DNA of 64,000 nt from Telmatactis stephensoni (Eukaryota > Cnidaria > Anthozoa > Actiniaria > Isophelliidae): contig JALIZF010001021.1 in NCBI GenBank assembly GCA_029948255.1, positions 1 through 64,000 on the forward strand, given 5' to 3'. The position numbers were made by a program, and so were the translations under genes. This document shows positions 32,180 to 48,910 of this stretch, one piece after another (the first letter of the stretch is position 1; each line of letters opens with the position of its first letter). The notes under the pieces are model-generated. The model was given only the letters and a program-made list of their open reading frames with translations, ran no database searches and was not told the origin of the DNA.

Positions 32180-33906
32180 CACAGGCAGCCCAGCCACTTC
32201 TCCTGACGTTTATTTTAATAATTTATTTACTATTTTATTGATACGCTACCGTAAAAAAGACAAAAAAATGCGCGCGCTTGTTTTAATTTGCTTGGCGCGC
32301 GCGCTCTTGTTATGCATGGGTTTCCTGTGGTAATATGCTCCCGATATCCCACGCGCGGGACGAGCGCGCGCTTATTGTGAATGGGTTTCCTGTGGCGATC
32401 CCGCGGGACAAAGCTACTTTGTGAGAAGGTATGAAACACGGTCACGTGACAAAATACATTTTCGCTTGTATTTCACCGGCTAAGAAAGAAAATATCGATT
32501 TTTCTTCGAATATGTAAACAACGTATTTATGTCCAAACAACTTAAAAGTTAAAAGGGAATAAATCTGAAACTAGTCTCCACAGAATGGACTTGTTTGTAC
32601 GTTTGTGACTTGTAACAAAGGGTTTTAAAAACCTAAGACACATATATAAACTTAAAAGTTTGAGTGTTCAAAGTTTGTTATTTGACGAGAATTTCACCTG
32701 GGAAGCTTTGACTCGCGATGGACGTATGTGTGCCCCAGGTTGATGGGACACATTTCCGTGAAGCGCTCGGGATTTTTCACTCGTTGAGTTGTCGAGGGAC
32801 GTCGGATAGCTATCGTGAGTACACGAGAGTTTTCCGAAATCTAAAAAAGTTTTCGGAATTTCATTCATACCATGAAAAACGTTCACAAGTTTACTTGAAA
32901 CGGTGCTGGTTTTGGACTACAAAATTACTTCTTGGAAGAAGTTTTTGAAAGTTTCAAAAGCTTTTATGTTCATACAAGACTTCGAAACAATTTTACCCTT
33001 CAAGGTATTGAGTGTTTTAGGACGCTTCATAAGTTTTTATGTTCATATAAGATTTCGAAACAATTATTTATATGAAATGAGCTAATTTTTAAAGTTATTA
33101 AGCTAATGTTAGGCATAAAATTTTGATTTTTTGCTGTGCATTTTGACACTCGGTCGGTGCATGGCTTTATACTCTGACTCATAGAGAACGAAAACTTATT
33201 CCAGCTGAGAATTTGTAAAAATATATACAAGAAGATTGTAAACAGTTCAGTTATAAACAGATAAACAGAAATAAAGTAAGTTTTGAAACCTGTTGTCTTT
33301 TTTATTGTTTTCTTGGGCTTGAATTTGTTGGGCTTTGTATGTTGTCTTTCTACCTTGATTCGTTTGTTTTCATGTTTACGCTACGCGTTCAACAGATTAG
33401 AAATCATAAAATGTCACAAAGAAAAATTTTGCCCCTATATTATAAACAAGTAATCGAATGGGGCCGAGTAAAATTAAGGATTAATTCACGAGTGTATTCA
33501 AATTTTTCAATATACAACGCAACTTGACAGTCAATATACAAGGAAACTTGACAGACTTTTTGAGCTTTTGACCCTTCGGAGACTGTTCGACTTACTTTAC
33601 GATACTTCAACGAGTGAAAAATCCCGAGCGCTTCACGGAAATGTGTCCCATCAACCTGGGGCACACATCCGTCCATCACGTGACTCGTGTTTCATACCTT
33701 CTCACAAACTACGCTTTGTCCCGCGGGATCGCCACAGGAAACCCATTCACAACAAGCGCGCGATATTAGCACAGGAAACCCATGAATAACAAGAGCGCGC
33801 GCCAAGCAAATTAAAACAAGCGCGCGCATTTTTCTAGTTTTTTGTCTTTTTAATAAATTATTAAAATAAACATCCATTGTCAGGAGAAGTGGCTGGGCTG
33901 CCTGTG
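32180..33906. mobile_element. Element B: 1.7-kb foldback element nested in element C, 7-bp target duplication
   Basis: The ends CACAGGCAGCCCAGCCACTT and mirror are flanked by TAACAAC at 32173-32179 and 33907-33913. The arms are long but broken: 32180-32440 pairs with about 33680-33906, and an inner arm 32706-32790 pairs with about 33600-33680. A sequence resembling CACAGGAAACCCATNNACAA is repeated inside the arms. The middle is A+T-rich with a short internal duplication around TTTATGTTCATA, and no transposase is visible. Confidence 0.85.
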
Positions 33907-34114
33907 TAACAACTAGCGATGTAATTTCATAAAAATTGATGATTAACTATTTGTTAGAAATATTTAATTGGCATATTTTCAGTATTTTAACCGTCAAAGA
34001 GTAGAATTAACCGTCAACCGTCAAAACAACGAATTTCTTACCGTCAACCTTCAAAAAGGCAAAATGTTGACCGTCAACCGTCAAAGCTATACCCCCATTG
34101 AGACCCTCTTACAT

Positions 34115-34539
34115 GTACTGGTTGGGGAATCCAACCACAGGTAGCCCAAGCTCTAAACTAGAGCAATCATTTTTCACAATCTGAAGAAATTCTAATTTTT
34201 TTAATTTAATTTTTCTAAACCCACAAAAATTGGCAGTGAAAATGTTCACGTTCACTCGAAGCTTGGGGCCGGGGCTAGCTAAATTAAGAAAAAGCTGAGA
34301 GGAGGGGCACAAGAAAGGACCAAAAAAGTAGAAGTCTACTCAATCATTTTGACTGTCTTGACTATGAGTGCTATTATTAGACCTCAAGAGTGAGACTATT
34401 GTGAACATTTAAAATTACAGTAGTTCATAGCGTATTGTTGTGAACTGTTATTTCATCCCCCGCCGTTTCCCAAAACGGGATATGGTCTTCCTGTGTTTCG
34501 AAATACCGCGAAGGGACTAAACACTAAGATGATTTCAAA
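34115..34539. promoter_or_regulatory. Intergenic region upstream of SMN (presumed promoter)
   Basis: About 425 bp between the end of element C copy 2 and the SMN start codon. No TATA box or other clear core element is visible; the last 100 bp is relatively C+G-rich. The promoter role is inferred from position only. Confidence 0.35.
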
Positions 34540-39826
<5,287 letters not shown>

Positions 39827-40197
39827 TTTATACCCTGGGTGCCAGAGTTATATTTCACTCTCCCGTAGAAGGCTGAAGGCCCAAGACATGAAATATACTT
39901 CATTTCTCCCAAGATAATCATTAGCCAAACGTAACATAATATGAAATAGTTACGGAGTTAGAATAGAATACAAGTTCTGGCTCCCAGGGCAAAAATGCAC
40001 AAGAAAATCTCAAGATTTAGAAAAGTCATAAAACATTTGAGCAAATTGTTTGGTTAAAAATTTTCAGACCAAACTTAAAAGTATGTGAGCATCAGATGAG
40101 ATACTGTATATTACTTGCTGGCTAAAAAGTGGATAAGAGATTAGCAGAGCCTTTTTACATAGAACATACACTGTCATTACTGTACTAATATATTTGT

Positions 40198-40540
40198 AGG
40201 GGTGACCATGAATGTCAATGGTTTAAGTGACTTCTGACAGGGTGTTAAAAGGTCACTGCAAGAAGTCAAAATTTTGGTCAAATTTCATGCCTCTTGCAGT
40301 CTCGAGTTTTTGTGAGAAAAGGCATCTCTGGCTGACACAAAAATACCTTGTCTCAGGTCTCACAAAGTCTTGACCATTAATTATTCAACACCTCTTCCCT
40401 TCTGATTATTGCCAAGGTTTTCTCAAATGTTCTAAAATAGTAAAAAATCAATAGAGACTTTTCTGTGAAAAAAAAATCATTAAAACCTGCTTTACCTAGA
40501 CCTTTTATAAGTCACTTCATTGGCACCCCTTCAATTCTTG
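40198..40540. repeat. MITE M5, longer relative, in the SMN 3' region
   Basis: GGGGTGACCATGAATG...AAGTGACTTCTGAC at left and TATAAGTCACTTCATTGGCACCCC at right are inverted. It lies between the SMN stop codon and the AATAAA at 40636. Confidence 0.65.
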
Positions 40541-40635
40541 CTTGTGTAAATTCTATGTACTGTAGCTTGATATTATTCATTGGAACTTAAAAGCCGAGTC
40601 ATATTTCTTTTGAAAAAAATTAAATAAGAAAATAC

Positions 40636-40641
40636 AATAAA
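40636..40641 (+). terminator. Candidate SMN polyadenylation signal (AATAAA)
   Basis: A canonical AATAAA 810 bp downstream of the SMN stop codon, before the convergent SUB1 gene. Position and hexamer only; other variants may be used. Confidence 0.4.
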
Positions 40642-41281
40642 AATGACTTAACTTGTTATTTAATCATCATTCACATGAACAACTTATGCATTTACTCTTA
40701 ATAGTACTAGGGCATATATCATAAGATTGCTTTTATCTTTGAAGGCTAAATTAGCATTGGTTGACAATTATTATTATTGTAAAGGTTTTTTTTTTCTTTT
40801 CTTTTCTTTAATTTCTTTTCTTTTTTTGTTTTTTTGGTGAGAAAATACCAAAACACCAAAACTTGGCTTTGTCTAAAAACATTAATAGGGAGTTTCAGAT
40901 TGTACAATGGCAAGACTGATGACAACAGTAGAGAATAGGATTAACCAAGAAGAAAAAAGCTTACATGAAATGTAAGTGAATATGTAGATTTCAGCTATCT
41001 GTCAATTCATAATGGGAAACTCGAACGTTTCAAGCTCTACCAAGAACATGACATCCAAATTACCCTTTTTCTTTGGAATTTTATGCAATAATGAATGCAA
41101 AATTCAAGTGCTAACAAGGACAACTAACAAATTAATACAAGAAAGCATAGAAAACTGAATAAGGCTTTTTTTCAGCCATGTCGATGTTGCTGTTGTGTAA
41201 TCTAAAAACTCCCTAATATTAATGCAAGAAAACAGTATCTAGTTACGATGTTAAATAATAACTCTTCAGGTATACAGCAAT
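40642..41281. other. Convergent intergenic region between SMN and SUB1
   Basis: Holds a T-rich tract (TTTCTTTTCTTTTCTTT) at about 40787-40825 and presumably the SUB1 3' UTR. No further gene is recognised. Confidence 0.5.
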
Positions 41282-44200
41282 TCAAAAGTTTGATATTGCA
41301 GCATCAACATCATCCATGATTTCTTTAAGTTTTTCCCATTGATCAACTTGCATAGAGATCCCTGAAAAAATCAATCACAAATCAGTTTACTTGTTGCCAA
41401 TGTTTTCTGATTATGAAATTATCATTTGGTCTACAGTAGCACTGGCATCACCTGCTACTTTAAGATTTTCCCCAGTTTGCCAAAGATCCCAGAGTTATCT
41501 ACTAATAAAAGTTCATTCTTTGTCAATCTTTTTGACAAGTCAGCTAAAATCTTATTGAAAGCCCTGTGTACAGTGCTTTAGCTCAACATTTTGATAGTGC
41601 AGATTTCGTATGAGTGTGAAAAGGACCACGCCGTGACCGTGTCAGTGCCGTGTTTCCTATCAAAACATTTGAAAATTCTGCAGTAACAGCCTTTTCACAC
41701 TCATACGAAATCTGCACTATGTCATGACACCACACAGCATGGCACATACTTTTCAAAGTCACACTCAAATAAAAGCAGATTTTGTATGACTGTGAAAATG
41801 GTACTGAACAGTCACAGCACAATAATTTGTGGAGGAGGCAGCATGGCCGAGTGGTCAGAGCATTGGTCTTGCAATCTGGCGGTCCCAGGTTCGATTCCCG
41901 CTCTGGTCACTAGCTGAGACTGAATTTGTTCCGATTTCGATTAGTTCAAATTCAGTTTATCGGCCATGCTTGTAATATAGCCAACTGGTTTGCCTCCTTG
42001 CCAGTTGGGATTCTTAATCCATTTATGTTTGATTTATATGATTTAGTTAGAATTTGTAAATTGAGCTGAAAAGCTCTGTTGAGGGAGTCTCAATCATGTA
42101 TGTATGTTTTTTTTTGTATTTTAATAATTGTGCTGTGACTGTGGACCACACCTTGCCATGGCAGATCCATGGTGTCTCAAAAAACATTTGAAATTCCAGC
42201 CATAATTATTATGGTGGGAATTTCAAATGTTTTCATAGACATCACAGATCAGCCATGGCAAGGTGTGGTCCATTTCACACTCATATGAAATCGACTGCTC
42301 TATGTACCTTTCTTGCCAGGCTTCATGTCACCATTACTATCCTCGTAAAATTCTCTAATGTCAACAAGGACTTTGCCTTTGAATTCACGGACAGTAACTT
42401 GTCGTTTCTTTGCAATCTGGAATAATAATATAAACAAAAGCTTGATGACTCAAAAGGTGAATAAATGCCACAGGTTCAAAAAAAAGTTGACAGTCCATAA
42501 CATTTGTCATCTCAAATTGAAGTTGTTTAATCAATTCCTGAGTTTCATATGATGTCATTTTCAATCTTGTTGGAATTTTCATCAGCTGAAAGACAAGTTT
42601 TCAATAGAATATTCTCTGGTTGAGAACACATGGTGGTCAAACACTGAACACCATAATTATGATGAAAATAATGAGATTCGTCAGCTGTTTGAAAACCCAG
42701 CAATAGAAATTATAAACTGAGCTGCATGACAGCCTATTATATCATCCAGGAAAGTTAGCTTTGCTTACTGGGTTGCTGTTCAATATAAAACAGTTTCTTT
42801 TCAAAAGAGAAAAGACTACTTTAAAAGACTTAAAACTCCCAACAATTCAAGAAATTGAAGGGTTCCCTATGACCTAATTAAGTGACTTTTTGATGGATGT
42901 TCTGAGATTAATTTTTCCAGCATAGGAAAGTCTACTATACCATTTTATTTCATTGAAAAAATATCATCAAAAAGTCACTTAGGCCATTTTCACTTTGAAC
43001 CCTTCAAATTTTACTAATAAGTTCCAAGTCACTGAATCAGCTGCAATTTTGAATTTTGCAATGGCACAGTATTGGGATTACTGTGGATCCAGGTCTGAGG
43101 TCACTCATGACGTGGCTATCGATACAGAGCTCAAGTTTTTTGTCCCAAACACATGCACACCTTGTTTATGTCATTTTTTACTACATCTAAACTCAATCAA
43201 CTCCAGCTAATTTTATTTAAGTTAAAATGAAACTTACTGGAAATACATAACTTCCATCATCTTGACGTGCACTGTCAACTCCTGAAGAGCTAGACTTTCC
43301 TGCTTTTTGTTTTTTGGTTGATTTTTCCTGTATTTTGTAAGATACATACATCCTTGAGAATCAGTTTCCTTCCCTTATTAAAGATCAACACTTAAAAAGT
43401 CATTATTTAAGGTGGTCACTTAAGGGAGGTGGTCACCTACATGTACAAGAGTATACACCATAGGGGACCATCTAAATTTTTTATGTAATGATATTTATTA
43501 GTAGCATATGGTGCACATTTTAGGAATGATTTGTCAGTCCTTTTCTCTTCGTATGCACATTTTTACATACTTATTTTAATATTATACCACTCTTTACTGC
43601 TCGCTTTTCAGCACAATGCCTTATAATGGGCCAATGATTAACAACCGTATTGTAATGTACAAGTATATAAACTAAGGCTAGTCAATAAGTACTGAGGAAT
43701 ACACAGCACTGCCGTACTGTCACATTTTTTACGTATTCATGAACGTACTAGAGTACTGAGAAATACACGGGACTGCAGTGTTGTGTGCTAATGTACCAAT
43801 ATACATATAGAGTACAAACATACTAGCATACTAACATACTAGTGCAAGAGTACCAATGTAAAAAATGTGCAACGTCATTCCTATAATGTGCATGGTATAA
43901 TTAGTAGAGTCTTATGCTGACCATATCTATACTAAGGTGATGCTTAAGCAACATATAATCCAATTTTTGCCTGTTGAAAGAGGGGATTATATGTCAAGTG
44001 GTTGACAGCTTATGGGAGGTTTATAAAAACAAAGAAAATGACAAACTATCAGCTCAAGAAGTGCTCTCGGTTCCTTATAAGAGATGGTCAACTTACAAGA
44101 GGTCTCAACTATAGAAATTTGTATGGGAAACTTTTGGATTTTTGAAAAGTGGTCACATTGTGGAAGTAGTCACTTCAAGTGGGAGATGGTTGCAAATGAT

Positions 44201-44634
44201 TGTTTCAACTGTATTTTCAAATGAATTCCAAAAAAGTTAAATGGGGTCATAGTAAAGTGTGACAAAGTTGTAAAAAGGCTAGACTAGACCTTCACTTCCC
44301 CCACCCCTCAACCCAAACGTTACACACGTACCTCCCCTCCCCCGTGACAATATCGATCCTGTCTTAAAAATTGGACTCAATTATTTAGGCAGCAGGCTAT
44401 TAAGCTGTCATCTTTATCTCCGCTGTTGCTCTTATAGCAAAATGGCTCAAAACGAAAGTAAAAATGTGGTATTTGTCGCGACTACGACACGTGACAGCGA
44501 CTCAAAGACATCCTCAAATTAATTGAACATAATTTTACATTCATTTTCGTACTAGTTATCCATACCTGAGCTTCCTCGCCTGAAGAATCACTATCAGAAT
44601 CTACCAAAGCTTTTGATTTAGGTCTTTTAGACAT
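41282..44634 (-). CDS. SUB1: Transcriptional coactivator SUB1/PC4 (p15) orthologue
   Basis: PC4/SUB1 binds single-stranded DNA and RNA polymerase II factors and acts in the nucleus in transcription and DNA repair. Four exons, all GT..AG and in phase: 44566-44634, 43238-43327, 42308-42416, 41282-41361 (TGA). Predicted 115 residues, close to the 127 of the human protein. The N-terminal third is the flexible Ser/Asp-rich, then Lys/Ser-rich tail ([20 protein letters not shown]). The C-terminal half is the PC4 fold: [20 protein letters not shown], then [27 protein letters not shown]. Start is the only in-frame ATG before the SDSDSSGE tail. It converges on SMN; three repeats lie in its introns or 3' region. 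Confidence 0.95.
41595..41719. repeat. MITE M1, copy 4, in a SUB1 intron
   Basis: The ends TAGTGCAGATTTCGTATGAG and mirror are intact. It is a short copy, between SUB1 exons 3 and 4. Confidence 0.9.
41774..42300. repeat. MITE M1, copy 5, interrupted by a SINE
   Basis: The ends AGCAGATTTTGTATGACTGT and mirror (CACACTCATATGAAATCGAC) flank mirrored GTCACAGCACAAT / ATTGTGCTGTGAC blocks, between which a tRNA-derived SINE is inserted. Confidence 0.8.
41838..42118 (+). mobile_element. tRNA-derived SINE
   Basis: The head has box A ATGGCCGAGTGG and a perfect box B GGTTCGATTCC at tRNA spacing (41847-41905). A body of about 190 bp follows, with GGTTTGCCTCCTTGCCAGTT and GAGCTGAAAAGCTCTGTTGA, then a TGTATGTATG(T)n tail. 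The 5' and 3' acceptor strands do not pair, so it is a SINE rather than a tRNA gene. It is in the intron between SUB1 exons 3 and 4. Confidence 0.85.
42856..43010. repeat. MITE M5, copy 3, in a SUB1 intron
   Basis: TTGAAGGGTTCCC...AAGTGACTTTTTGATG and mirror (CATCAAAAAGTCACTTAGGC...CCCTTCAA). Confidence 0.85.
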
Positions 44635-45088
44635 TTTGATGGTGTTAAAATAGTACTTTTCCAACTGCAAATAAGCGACTTATTCGGCAAAAGACCCTTT
44701 TTCGCGCGTCTTCCTACGATTTGTACCAGTCCTCCGCGCCAATACCACGAGTCCTGGCCTGGCCACAGGAATCCCAATTTTTCATTCCAACTAGACTGCC
44801 ACAAAAAGTTGTAAAATTATCGAGTGAAATCAATTTTATTTGACACGGTTTTCAGTTACAAATAATTCAAATATAGTAATTTTACGATAAAAAGAAACAA
44901 AAGGATTAATATGTATTTGATGTGAGTGCCTAAGTCGATAAAACTATAAAATATTCTACGAGCAGCTGTCCCCATCCCTCCTTGGGAGGCTGACTAAGGG
45001 ATATATATTTGATAACCCTGATGGATCACAGAGGGCTTCCCACGATCACCAAACACGATATGTCGGCTGGGTTTTTTTAATTGACTTT

Positions 45089-45761
45089 TTATACTGGTGG
45101 TGGGATAGATCTTCCTCTATAGGGCATGTTACGTCTCTTATTCCACGCATAGTTGTACTTGTCAAGCATGTCATTTTCAGCATCTTCTGCATCCTCATCG
45201 TCTTCAGTTTCTTTCACCCTAACCCACATTTCATAACCACGTCTCAAGGCTCTATTAATTTCTGTTCTCTTGTGGCTTCCAGTCTTACAGTATTCTAATA
45301 TGCGTTGTGGCAACGCCCCTGGTTTAGATCGACAAGTGCTCCCAATATACACAACATAGTCTTGTCCCTCATCGTGGCATGCCTTCCACTCATAAATCCC
45401 TGTGTATGACAATAGAAAAATATTATTTGAAAAATATTACAAAATAAAGCGAAAGGCAAAGCGTCTCGTTAAATCTAGTCTCCCGACAAGGAGACTAGAT
45501 TTCACGGAATGCTTTGCATTTCGCAGTGATGAGACTAAATACGTCTGTGAAGTCGGAAGAAAATTAGTGCTACGTACCGCAATTATAACCGTTAAATGCA
45601 TTTTCAATATACGTGCATATATATCCAGTGCGCCTCCCATCTCTTTTTTCATACCAGGGATGCGCTTGTCCATGATCGGGCAACGTTGGAATAATTGCTT
45701 TAACCCATCTGCTCCAGCCTTCTGTACTAATTCGAGAGTCTTCTCTATACGGTTTTGGCAT
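45089..45761 (-). CDS. GIY-YIG nuclease-like protein, paralogue A
   Basis: Exon 1 45578-45761 (ATG at 45761), exon 2 45089-45399; a 178-nt GT..AG intron in phase 1 splits the Gly codon of GIY. Predicted 164 residues. Residues 1-61 are a short N-terminal domain shared with paralogues B and C (GWSRWVKAIIPTLPD, YEKRDGRRTGYIC, ending NCG). Residues 62-164 fit a GIY-YIG fold: GIYEWK, YVVYIGSTCR, an Arg in PQRILEY, a His in GSHK, a Glu in AENDML and an Asn in NYAWN, the expected positions of the active-site set. GIY-YIG domains cut DNA in homing endonucleases, UvrC, SLX1 and ANKLE1; activity and target here are unknown. No signal peptide or membrane segment. About 1.1 kb downstream of the SUB1 start, same strand. 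Confidence 0.85.
45448..45524. repeat. Hairpin in the intron of GIY-YIG paralogue A
   Basis: GCGAAAGGCAAAGC...AAATCTAGTCTCC is mirrored by GGAGACTAGATTT...GCTTTGCATTTCGC, with a loop of about 5 bp. It occupies about 40% of the intron. Confidence 0.8.
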
Positions 45762-46846
45762 GTTTGAAACTCTTTCAGTTCAGTTACTAATGTATCATAA
45801 AGACAAAAACGGTTAAAGTTTCATTATCAGAAGGAATAATTCAGTTATAAAACTATTGTATTTGTTATTAAAAACTAACCACCCAAAGTGCGAACATTTA
45901 CTAGTGATATATCATTACAGTGCTTTTTTTTTCTCGCGCTAGCAATGCAATCAGCTTTAGTTGTAGTTGAGTTGAGTTGAGTTGTCTGTCTTCTTATTGA
46001 CACACTCTTGACGTCATAAAGTGTTCAAAACTCAAATGGAATCACGAGCGCAGCGATTAATTCGTTTTTTACAACCATTATTTGAAATAAAAGTTACAAA
46101 ACGGGGCAACAAAACGAGTGCGCGCGCTTATTGACACACTCTAATCAGCCAATGGATCAGATTGCGAGATTAGTATCAAATGTTGTAAAAAGAAAAATTG
46201 TATCGTCTAGCTTTGATCTACGACATTCAATACGAGGCATGCAATATTCAATATGTTTAACACTTTTGAACTTTCCTCAAATTTTTTGTTGCGGGAAATC
46301 GTTGCAGGAATTGTTGCACAGGCATGATACACTTGACAATTTCGCAACAGAATCGACTCTAAATTGCATTGCCAGTGCGAGAAACGATCAAACTTGGCAA
46401 CAGGAATGGAACACGCGTATTTGTATGTACTTGACTGAGTGAGAGGACCGGACGGGTTCCGTACTAATGACCAATCGAAGAGCCAAATATTTTCCCGTCC
46501 GACCCGATCTATATATAGCTCAGTCAATTTAGGACCGGCCCGACCTAACTCAGTCCTTTTTCTTTTTTGTTATAAAAAGTGCTAAAAAACTCTGAAATAC
46601 AAACAGAAATATATAGCGCTAGCTCGGATGCGAGCAGACTGAGCAGGGCCGTACGGGGTTTTACGGCACGCTCGAGCAAAGCCGTACGGCCCTCATCACG
46701 TCACTTTTTCCGAAGGATTTATTAAAAGCATGCGATCGAGCTGGGAAATACGGGTCATATGATATTGAATTTCGCTTATTGACTGGGAATGACAATATAC
46801 TGATAGAATTGATAGGGGCAGTTGATAGCCGGCGGTGCAATACAGC
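45762..46846. other. Intergenic DNA upstream of GIY-YIG paralogue A
   Basis: A small hairpin GGGCCGTACGG...CCGTACGGCCC lies at about 46646-46694, and a fragment of the CTTATTGACTGGGA repeat near 46777. Opposite-strand frames at 46131-46527 have no support. Confidence 0.45.
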
Positions 46847-48648
46847 TTAATCAAGGGCACTAGGACAAAGTCGTTGTGTTTATGTGTAATAAATCAAGTT
46901 AAAAATTGTACTTATCTGCAGTCAATCCTTTGAAGCTCTGAAGTCACATTATTTCCTCTGTTTTTGACCTTTCTGGCCTTTGTTCTAGCTGTTATAATGC
47001 TTTATCTTTGGTCAAACGAACGTTCCAACGGTTTGAATATCGATACTCGTTTGCAATTGGGGTCCAGTTCCTGCTCCGCCAAACTTTAGTTAGCGATTAG
47101 TAGTAATAAGTTAATCAAATTCGACTTAAGATCAAACACAGCCCTTTCTATTGTCCTCTCGTCTGCTCGTATAATTGGATTATCTTGACAGGTAAGGGGG
47201 CCAGTGATGACAGATTTAACTTTAACGTTCCTACCAAGCCCACCAGCGAGCAGATTATTTTCGGTAATTTGACTACGAGTCAGTAAACAGAAAGCGTGAC
47301 CGTTGGCCCGGCAGTAGAGGATTATCCAAATATAAAACTTTCTGTATCTGAACCGGCACATTTACAGTGCGTTCACATTGGGACTTCTAAGCCGCTTTGC
47401 TCATAAAAGTACTTTGCTAAGTGGCTTTTCCAGTGTGAACGCTTTTTGGACATTTTCTCTAAGCCGCTTTTCAATGACCAGTTTGTGGGAAAATAGGCCG
47501 GAAATGTGATAAAACTCAATCCACTGAAAACTAGGTTTGAAACCGGTCGTGGTTGCTAATGGTGTTATTCTTGACGGTTTTTCTTTGCATATGTCAATCA
47601 ATCGATGACCTTAGGTCAAAATTTACTTGTTGGATTTCATTTCACTTCTACCATCGCAGATTTACTCTGGTGATACCGTCACAGTTACCTTGAACGACAG
47701 TAGTCGACAACTATGAATAATAGAGTCTAAAATGGAAGTTCAAAATTAACTTAAGAGCTGTTTGACCAGATTTTTTTGTGTGTTGATGACAGACAGCAAA
47801 CAGTGAAACTGGCCGGCCACTAGCTTTTGAAAGTTCGTAGTCTGAACGCAAATTTTTGTTAAGCGGCTTTTTACTGGAAATCGATGACAGACAGCAAGTG
47901 ATAAATAAACACAAAAACCGGCCTAAGTCGATCGAAAAAGGTCTAATGTGAACAGGCCGTTATATTGACAGAACTGTTAGCTATTTTAGATGGACTGGGA
48001 AGAGCCAAGGGAAAAATACAGCATAATCCTAGCATAACAATAACACATAACAATGAGGACAAAGGATTATATTTCTAGTATGAACACCACATCATATTTT
48101 ACATTTCAAATTACCGAAAATAATCAGATACAGAAAGTTTTATACAAATTTGACTACGAAGAACGATGTCGAAATGACAAGTTCAATTCTGACTCGTAGT
48201 CAAATTACCGAAAATAATCCGCTCGCTGGTGGGCTTGGTAGGAACGTTAAAGTTAAATCTGTCATCACTGGCCCCCTTACCTGTCAAGATAATCCAATTA
48301 TACGAGCAGACGAGAGGACAATAGAAAGAGCTCTATTGCTCACCCCCTCTCTTTTAGAGTGATCTTAAGTCGAATTTGATTAACTTATTACTACTAATCG
48401 CTAACTAAAGTTTGGTGGAGCAGGAACTGGACCCCAATTGCAAACGAGTATCGATATTCAAACCGTTGGAACGTTCGTTTGACCAAAGATAAAGCATTAT
48501 AACAGCTAGAACAAAGGCCAGAAAGGTCAAAAACAGAGGAAATAATGTGACTTCAGAGCTTCAAAGGATTGACTGCAGATAAGTACAATTTTTAACTTGA
48601 TTTATTACACATAAACACAACGACTTTGTCCTAGTGCCCTTGGCTTAA
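46847..48648. mobile_element. Inverted-repeat element with about 480-bp arms and a nested insertion
   Basis: The left arm (about 46847-47345) and right arm (about 48125-48648) are near-identical mirror copies, ending CTTAATCAAGGGCACTAGGA at left and its mirror at right. Between them, about 47365-47965, lies a second element with GTTCACATTGGGACTTCTAA and mirrored GTCTAATGTGAAC ends. Each arm holds the same short frame (motif NVKVKSVITGPLTCQDNPI) on opposite strands. Confidence 0.8.
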
Positions 48649-48651
48649 TGA

Positions 48652-48910
48652 ATATATAGCTATTTCATTTAACGTTGTCGCTGAAAAAAGCCTAAAGCTA
48701 AGCCTTTCAACTATCTTTTGTTTACCACAAACGTCGCTGTAGGCTATCTAAAAATTAAGGAATATGTGTCCAAGTTGTAGAATTTGCAAGCATACAGTGA
48801 GTTCTTATTCGTAATGAATGTCACGGTTAAAAAAAAATTCATGATTCGCTCTATCAAAGCTTTAGGCTTTTTTTCAGCACACGAACTGTTAATTGAATTA
48901 GCTATATATT
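48652..48910. repeat. MITE M2-related, directly beside the long inverted repeat
   Basis: The ends ATATAGCTATTTCATTTAAC...GTTGTCGCTGAAAAAAGCC and mirror (GGCTTTTTTTCAGC...GTTAATTGAATTAGCTATAT). Its interior closely matches 24117-24350. Confidence 0.85.

Larger units (their letters stand above)
30371..34108 (-). mobile_element. Element C, copy 2: opposite orientation, with nested insertions
   Basis: The ends GAGGGTGTCAATGGGG and mirror are flanked by TTACAT at 30365-30370 and 34109-34114. The body 30371-31855 is the reverse complement of most of copy 1, including both tRNA-like modules. The reading is interrupted at GTAACAAC by element A (31856-32169) and element B (32180-33906), then resumes to 34108. 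There is no M2 insertion here, so that insertion in copy 1 is younger than the split of the two copies. Confidence 0.9.

Noticed and set aside
41838..41915. Functional tRNA gene
   Set aside because: Box B is perfect, but the ends do not pair and a SINE body and tail follow directly.
46131..46527. Opposite-strand frames of about 105 codons
   Set aside because: No domain, no splice support, and each is the shadow of the other.
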